This document shows, one piece after another, positions 58,241-64,000 of a stretch of DNA of 64,000 nt. Origin of the DNA: Metarhizium brunneum (Eukaryota; Ascomycota; Sordariomycetes; Hypocreales; Clavicipitaceae). Made by a program: the position numbers and the translations under genes. Location: positions 1,550,001 to 1,614,000 of the forward strand of contig NC_089423.1 of NCBI RefSeq assembly GCF_013426205.1. Reading direction: 5' to 3'. Positions within the stretch are counted from its first letter, which is position 1, and each line of letters starts with the position of its first letter. Under the pieces are notes generated by a model. That model was given only the letters and a program-made list of their open reading frames with translations. It made no database searches and was not told the DNA's origin.

Positions 58241-61200
58241 TTACGAAGACTTCTCGTGCTGGGTCGAGACACGCTGGAGGGAGACGACTGCGAAATTGTT
58301 AGCGAGTGACCTTGGCAGTGATGAACATGTATAGCATGGCGGGAAAGGATGAACATACCAAAGTCTTCTAGCGATCGCTGCTTCTGGTCCTTCTTGGGGG
58401 ACTTGCCGTGCATGAGGTTGTCAAAGCCGGCGCTTCCCTGCATGAAGTAGTAGAGACCACCCATGACGGCAAAGATACCGAATGAGAAGATCCAAATACG
58501 GACCACAGCAACAATAGAGGTCTGGCCACCAACGAACCAACCGAAGAGACAGAAGAAGGTGGCGAGAATGTCGACGACCAAGATGGCACCAGTGAGCTGC
58601 CACGAGGGGATGGAAGACCAGAAGGGGCCGTTGGCACGAGTGATGAAGATCAGCCAGTTCTCAGTAAGGGAGATCTCGAGGAAGAGAACTTCGTCGAGTT
58701 TACCAAAGTTCTGAACGATACCGCCGTTCTCAGTGCCAGCAAACATAGTGGTGAGGGCAATCCAGGTTCCGATGGCCAGGACAACACCGAGGAGGACGGA
58801 CATGCCCCAGAGCTTGGGCAGATTCCACTTGACGGGGGTCTGAGAGTAAGGAGCATTGTCGTAAGCAATAGCCAAGGTGGCAATGTCGGCGAAAATGGCA
58901 ATGAAGACGACGAGCTCGATGTTGAGAGACTGGTTGAGAATGGCAATCCAAAGACCGAGGAAGATCTCCATGTGCAAGGACAGGGCGATACGGTAGACGA
59001 CGTAAGCGTACATGCGGTGGAAGATCTGGCGAGAAGTCTTGAGGGCATCAATGATGGCACCGAGACCGGGGGCAAGGAAGACAATATCGGCGGCAGAACG
59101 AGCGGCGTCAGAGGCACCCTCGACGGCAATACCAGTATCGGCCTTCTTCAAAGAGGGAGCATCATTGACACCGTCACCAGTCATGGCAACGAGGTAGCCA
59201 CGCTGCTGCAGAATCTCGACGACGGAGTACTTGTGCTGGGGGAAAACCTCAGCGAAACCATCGGCAGCCTCGACGAAATCGTAAACCTCAGAACCGGGCA
59301 TGTCACCGCCGCCACCAAGACCGAGACGCTCGGCATTGTAGACATTGGTACCAAGACCAAGCTGGCGGGAGGTCTCACGAGCAATACCGACAGCGTCACC
59401 AGTCAACATCTTGATGGACAAACCGAGAACCTTGGCCTCATTGATAGTGCGGGCAGTGTCGTGGCGGGGAGGATCAGAGCAAGGCATGATGCCGAGAATC
59501 TCCCAAGCACCTTCGCCACGCTTACGGGCAACACCAAGAGAACGGAAACCACGGGTAGCGAATTCGGCGACACAGTTCTTGTAGGCCTTGTCAATATGAT
59601 CGGGGATGGGGTGGTCCTCCTCGACAGTCTTGAGCACGAAAAGAGGAGCACCCTTGACGCAGGTGATGCGCTCGCCCTGGGGAGACTCGACAAGAGCCTG
59701 GACCTTCTTGGACACGGGGTCAAAGGGGTGGAAATCAATAACCTTGTACTTGGACAGGACAGACTTGGCGCGGGGGTAGAACTTGAGGGCCTTGAGGAAA
59801 GCCTTGTCGATGGCGTCGATACCCTTCTTCTTGCGGGAGGCGGCCAAACATGCAGTAAGCATCAGGTCATCGGGATCAACACCGGGGACGGTGAAGGGCT
59901 CAGACAGCGAGAGCTTGTTCTTGGTCAGGGTACCGGTCTTGTCAGAGCAGAGAATCTCGACACCAGCAAGAGACTCAATGGCGGACAGCTTCTGGACAAT
60001 AGCCTGCTTCTTGGCGAGGTAGGCAGCACCGACGGCCATGGTGGTGGTGACGACAGCGGGAAGACCGACAGGGACACCGACGATGGTTATGGCCAGGGTG
60101 AAGCGGAGAATTTCGACAATGGGGTTGGATCGGTAGAAGGAAGAGATCCAGACAACCAAGAGGGTGACGATGACGAGAATCAGCAGAATGGTACCAATGC
60201 CGTTGAGCACCTCGGTGAAGTGACCAGTGCCACCAGCGGACTGAGAAACGAGAGCAGCGGCACGGCCGACGAAGGTGTTGTCACCAGTGGCAGAGACGAC
60301 GAGGAAGGCCTCGCCACGCTTGACGGCGGAGGAAGCATAGCAGTTGTCGCCCTTGTGCTTGTCGACAGCCAGCGACTCACCAGTGATGGCGGACTGATCA
60401 ACCTGAAGGAAGGCATCCTCAGTGACAATGCGGCCATCGGCGGGAATAATGGTACCCTGCAAACGATGGCGGTTAGTACGCAATTGGTTTGGCTCTTTGC
60501 ACACGGAGACTTTTCTCTAGACGTCATATTTGCAGCCTTGTATCCGACCATCTGCCGCCACCAATTGGACCGCCGACCATGTGCCAATCGCCAGGTGCCA
60601 AGCGCGAGACGCATGACATTATTTGCCAAGTGACGGGATGCGCAGACAACAACAATTGCGTTGCGCAGACTGGCATGTGTGCAATTGCGCCATGGCGATT
60701 CGTGTTGGGGGCAGTCGGGCCGGCGGGCAATTTGGGTGGAGCTGATGGCGCAACAAGCACAACAAAGCGGCCCCGGGGGTATTGGGAATTATTGGAACTC
60801 ACTTCCTCGACCTGGAGGATATCTCCGGGAACGACTTCGGGGGCCTCAATCTCCTTGAGGGTGCCATCACGGAGGACGACAGCCTTGAGAGCAAGAGTCT
60901 TCTTCAATTCGTCGACGATAGATCCGGCCTGGTATTCCTGGATGAAACCGACACCAGCGTTAAGCAGCAGCAGAGCGCAAATGACACCGAAATCGACCCA
61001 GTCCTCGAGACCGGCGGCCAAGACAGCGGCAGCCTATAAACAAAACACAAAGAGACCCCGGTTAGCGCACGGAACACAAACAAATCAGGTGGGAAGCAAC
61101 TGGAACACCAAGACGATCGGCGCGCGGCGCAAAGCGAGAGAGCCATGCAAAAAAGCTTGCCATGACACAAGCCGGTCCAGAAAAGGACCGGTGGAGCCGC

Positions 61201-62206
61201 AGCTGGAGCCAGGTCCCAGGCCAGGTCCCAAAAGACAAGCCAGAGGGACCAGTCGAGAGACGAGAGAACGAGCAGCAGGCCGTGGGAACGTGCGGACGGG
61301 CGAATGCGTCGGATGGATCGGCTTGGACTGGTCGCCATCAAAAAACCCATCAAACCCACTTCCGCACGTCTACCCACTCGACGCCCCCACATGGAGCCAG
61401 CCAGTGTCATGAGCCAATTGCTGTCGGCCCACTCGAGCTCCTGTGGGGCCAGTAATCTGCGCCGGCCATAGCAGACCAAAAAAAAAACGCGCGAAAAAGA
61501 ATGCAAGTGTGGACAAAAACAATGGCCATTGGGAATGTCGCTGCATCGCTGCCAAAAAAAACATCGTCTGTTTTTTTTTTTTCGCGATGGCTCCAATGGC
61601 CGGTACATGGAGAATGAAGGGCAAAGAAGAAGAAAACATGAACAAGCGCAGATCGCTGGGATAGAGAAGGAATATGGTGATGAAGGCGCATGGACAGCCA
61701 TGGCATTCTTGGTCGGAAGCGCAGATAAACGCAGCAGCCATTGCCGCGCCAGACAGTGTCAAATAGAAAAAACCACAACAGTGCGCGAGACTCACCTCCA
61801 TGACAAACTGGATAGGACCAACGAAGTAGGAGAAGAACTTGAGGATCAAGTTCTCCTTCTCTTCCTTCATCTGATTGAGACCGTACTTGCGGCGACGGGT
61901 AACGACCTCGGACTCGGTCAGACCAACACGGCTGTCAGTCTGGAGCATCTCCTCGGGAACGACGCGGCCGCCACCAGGTGAGCCCTCTTCCTCCTCCTCG
62001 TCGAAGCCTTCGTGACCATCCTGTGACTCGAGGTCCTCGATCAGGGCATCAATGTCCTCATCCTCGTCGTCGTCCTCGGCAGCAGCGACCTTCCTAGGGA
62101 CCTGCTCAGCAGGAGCCTGCTGTCGGTGCTGTTGGGACTTCTCGTCGAACTGGCCCGACTCAATGTTGGTGTTCAGCGCGGGTGCGCCGATCCTGTCGTC
62201 AGCCAT
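58241..62206 (-). CDS. pma1: Plasma-membrane H+-ATPase (P-type, PMA1)
   Basis: Electrogenic proton pump of the fungal plasma membrane, which powers secondary transport. Exons on the minus strand: 62206-61796, 61033-60803, 60456-58359 and 58287-58241 (928 residues). Key sites: TGES (about 239-242) in the actuator domain; [20 protein letters not shown] in helix 4; phosphorylated Asp386 in [45 protein letters not shown]. Ten membrane helices are expected. The N-terminus is acidic ([20 protein letters not shown]) and the C-terminus ([20 protein letters not shown]) is the autoinhibitory tail that is regulated by phosphorylation in yeast Pma1. Intron 1 is 762 nt and intron 2 is 346 nt, long for a fungus; intron 2 has a TACTAAC branch point. 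Strong codon bias leaves a 553-codon antisense frame, which I do not call. Confidence 0.97.
61554..61578. other. A-run/T-run hairpin inside pma1 intron 1
   Basis: Perfect 10-bp arms AAAAAAAACA and TGTTTTTTTT with a five-base loop (TCGTC). It lies in the middle of the long first intron; A/T homopolymers cluster around it (61478-61488, 61569-61582). It may fold in the pre-mRNA, or be simple homopolymer DNA. Confidence 0.6.
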
Positions 62207-62816
62207 GGCGATGTGTGCAGACAGATTATCAAAATCTTGTAGGGTATTATTAGATGCAGTAGGAGACGGGGTGTCTCTAGGTTGAGGTCGGCAGTCTTGG
62301 AAACAATAACAAAATTACCCAAGAGCGCAAGGTGCAAGACACCGTAGGAGCGGAGAGGGGATGAGAGAGAAGAGTGAGTGTCGAAGCACCACACGAAGGA
62401 GATGTAATGGTCACTTAGGTGCAACGCATTCGTGGGTATCGAGAAGAGAGGAAGGGGAGAGGAAAGTCGGAGTATGGAGGGATGGGTGGGAGGGACTATT
62501 TCAATGAGTGCGACGATTCCAATAGCGTTTGGGCCAGAGAGGACCGTCGACATAGGAAAGCACCAAGGAAAGCATGCAGCAACACAGCTTCAACCATGCA
62601 GAGCCGGCTCCAGCATGGAACCCACTTTGGGTCTGAGTCTGCGTCTTCCTGGCGCACCCGCGAAAGCTAGAATCCAGACAGCACAAGGGCCACAGCCAGA
62701 ATGGCTTCTCCGGGCCCTGCTGCCGCCTTGTCGCCTCACGTCTCTTGTCTCTGGCCATCAAGTCGCTCATACTGGGATGCGGGCGCCGTCAATATGAGCT
62801 ACAAAAGGCAGCGCCG

Positions 62817-62831
62817 TACTCCGTACTCCGG
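62817..62831. repeat. Direct double half-site TACTCCGTACTCCGG
   Basis: Two TACTCCG half-sites arranged head to tail, about 0.6 kb upstream of the pma1 start codon. Confidence 0.85.
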
Positions 62832-63603
62832 CCCTGTGGGCTCGGGGACGTGGCTGCGATTGCTCGCTGGCTCGCTCGCTCCATGTCGAATTTTCCATGG
62901 GGGTGGCATGGGGGGGAGCCGAACATGGGGGAGGGGTGTGGCTTGGCCCGGCTCCACAGGAGAGAAAAAAAAAGTCATGCCCGCTGGCCGACCCAGGAAC
63001 CAGTTCTGGTACCACCACCAAGAGCGTGCAAGAGAGTGAAGCCCGGCGTCTGCACCACGAACCTTGCACACGCCATTGCGCCTGTTCCATACGCTATCGC
63101 CAGGCTGCCAGAACCAAGTCCGAAGTGTGAATCAGGATGGAGGGTGTGCGGCCGCGGGCTTGGGCTTGGACTTGGGCTTGGGCGATGGTGACGGCTCGCG
63201 AAGCTGGAGTGCGTGGGTACATGTGTACCTGAGCACCCGGCCGTACGAATTGAGTTTTGGCCGCACAGTGCGTATCTTGCACTCTAGCCGACCCAGCAAA
63301 GGCTAGCGCCTTATTCAGGTACCTAGGCCGGTACGCCGTGGGCACGCAGGCACCAACTCCGGACGCAGAGAGGGAGAGGCACGCAGCACGACAACCAGAC
63401 ATGCGCGACCAGCGACGACGGCTATTGCGGCCCAGTCGTGCCAGTCCTTGCTCCCGGCCATACTTGGTAGCTAGCGGCGACTGTCGACGGACGCCGGAGG
63501 ACACTGGGCGCTGATGACTGAATACGGACCAGTGCATCTAAGTAGTGTCTTGTGACGCAAAGAGGCCACTGTCATGCTCGTCAATTGATTACTCGATTAC
63601 CTA

Positions 63604-63626
63604 ACCTAGACTACGGAGTACTAGGT
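63604..63626. repeat. Composite palindrome: ACCTAG-TACGGAGTAC-TAGGT
   Basis: TACGGAGTAC flanked by inverted ACCTAG and CTAGGT, so both dispersed motif families occur in one element. Confidence 0.8.
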
Positions 63627-64000
63627 CGGTAGTTGCTCCAGCTTTCGGGAACGTTCTAGCACATCTGGTAAACAAGCCCGTCATGATTGATCGCCGTCGC
63701 GGAGCTTGGATTGAAGCTCGCGCAGATGTGTCTTGTCCTGTGGCGCGATGCCAAGCCGCCAGGTACCTATAGTGCGCATTATTACAGCTGCACACGGTCG
63801 CTGTCCAATGTTTGCCGACCAGCATTCACAGTGTCCTGATGGCGGAATCGCACAGGGCACGATACCAGGCACCTCTAAGCATTACTGCCTCGAGATGCTA
63901 ACCCAGGACGGGAGCCGTCACTTCTGAAGCTCATCACCTTCAAGGCTCCAACAAGTGCTTCCCGTCTTCTGCTCCGTTCTCTTCGTAATACATACTCCGT

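Larger units (their letters stand above)
62207..64000. other. Upstream region of pma1
   Basis: 1.8 kb to the window end; the promoter of pma1 on the minus strand lies in its first part. No gene recognised. Contains TACTCCGTACTCCGG at 62817-62831, a GGGCTT hexanucleotide run at about 63156-63182, the composite palindrome at 63604-63626, AGGTACCTAGGCC at about 63317, and TACTCCGT at 63993-64000, which is cut by the window end. Confidence 0.5.

Noticed and set aside
58972..60633. 553-codon frame on the plus strand
   Set aside because: It is antisense to pma1 exon 3 and follows from that gene's strong codon bias. It is rich in Gly/Asp/Leu without motifs, and the sense strand encodes an unmistakable H+-ATPase.

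Overview
This window is nuclear DNA from a filamentous ascomycete, most likely a Sordariomycete and probably in the order Hypocreales. The evidence is a single-chain NAD(P)H glutamate synthase, a fungal plasma-membrane H+-ATPase, a bZIP factor with a DUF3425-like C-terminus, a VTC polyphosphate subunit, and mostly short introns with GTRNGT donors and CTRAC-type branch points. I cannot name the species from sequence alone. All gene models were assembled by hand from splice signals and reading phase; each closes in frame.

Layout. 1-5.5 kb has no gene I can support. 5.5-8.7 kb (-) is a GID5/ARMC8-type armadillo gene. A gene-free gap of 3.6 kb leads to a PHO80/PREG-type cyclin (12.3-13.5 kb, +). 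Next, all (+), come an F-box-like/ankyrin protein whose last ankyrin repeat is cut off by a frameshift (14.9-17.6 kb), then EMC10, CHZ1 and BET1. APC15 (22.1-23.2 kb, -) converges on BET1. A 5.4-kb gene-free block then precedes the 2,111-codon glutamate synthase (28.6-35.1 kb, +). Further (+) genes are a VTC2/3-type SPX protein, a conserved uncharacterised protein, a D-ribulokinase-like FGGY kinase, a NIC96/NUP93 nucleoporin with an N-terminal FG domain, and a bZIP-DUF3425 factor. A tRNA-Gly(GCC) with a very small intron follows. The last two genes (-) are a DCAF4/WDR21-like WD40 protein and the H+-ATPase PMA1, which has unusually long introns.

The genes are mostly housekeeping functions and are not a co-regulated cluster. 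The PHO80-like cyclin and the VTC subunit both belong to phosphate/polyphosphate homeostasis but lie 23 kb apart.

The most unusual signal is in the non-coding DNA. A short palindrome built on ACGGAGTACTCCGT, whole or as half-sites, recurs about 22 times as an exact 8-mer outside genes, against about two expected by chance. It is often accompanied by a second palindromic family around ACCTAGGT. I found only one exact copy inside a coding exon. Other points of interest are two stop-free introns of length 3n (BET1, VTC), a 13-nt exon in CHZ1, a frameshifted ankyrin tail, a 22-bp tandem repeat, and a decayed tRNA-like element.
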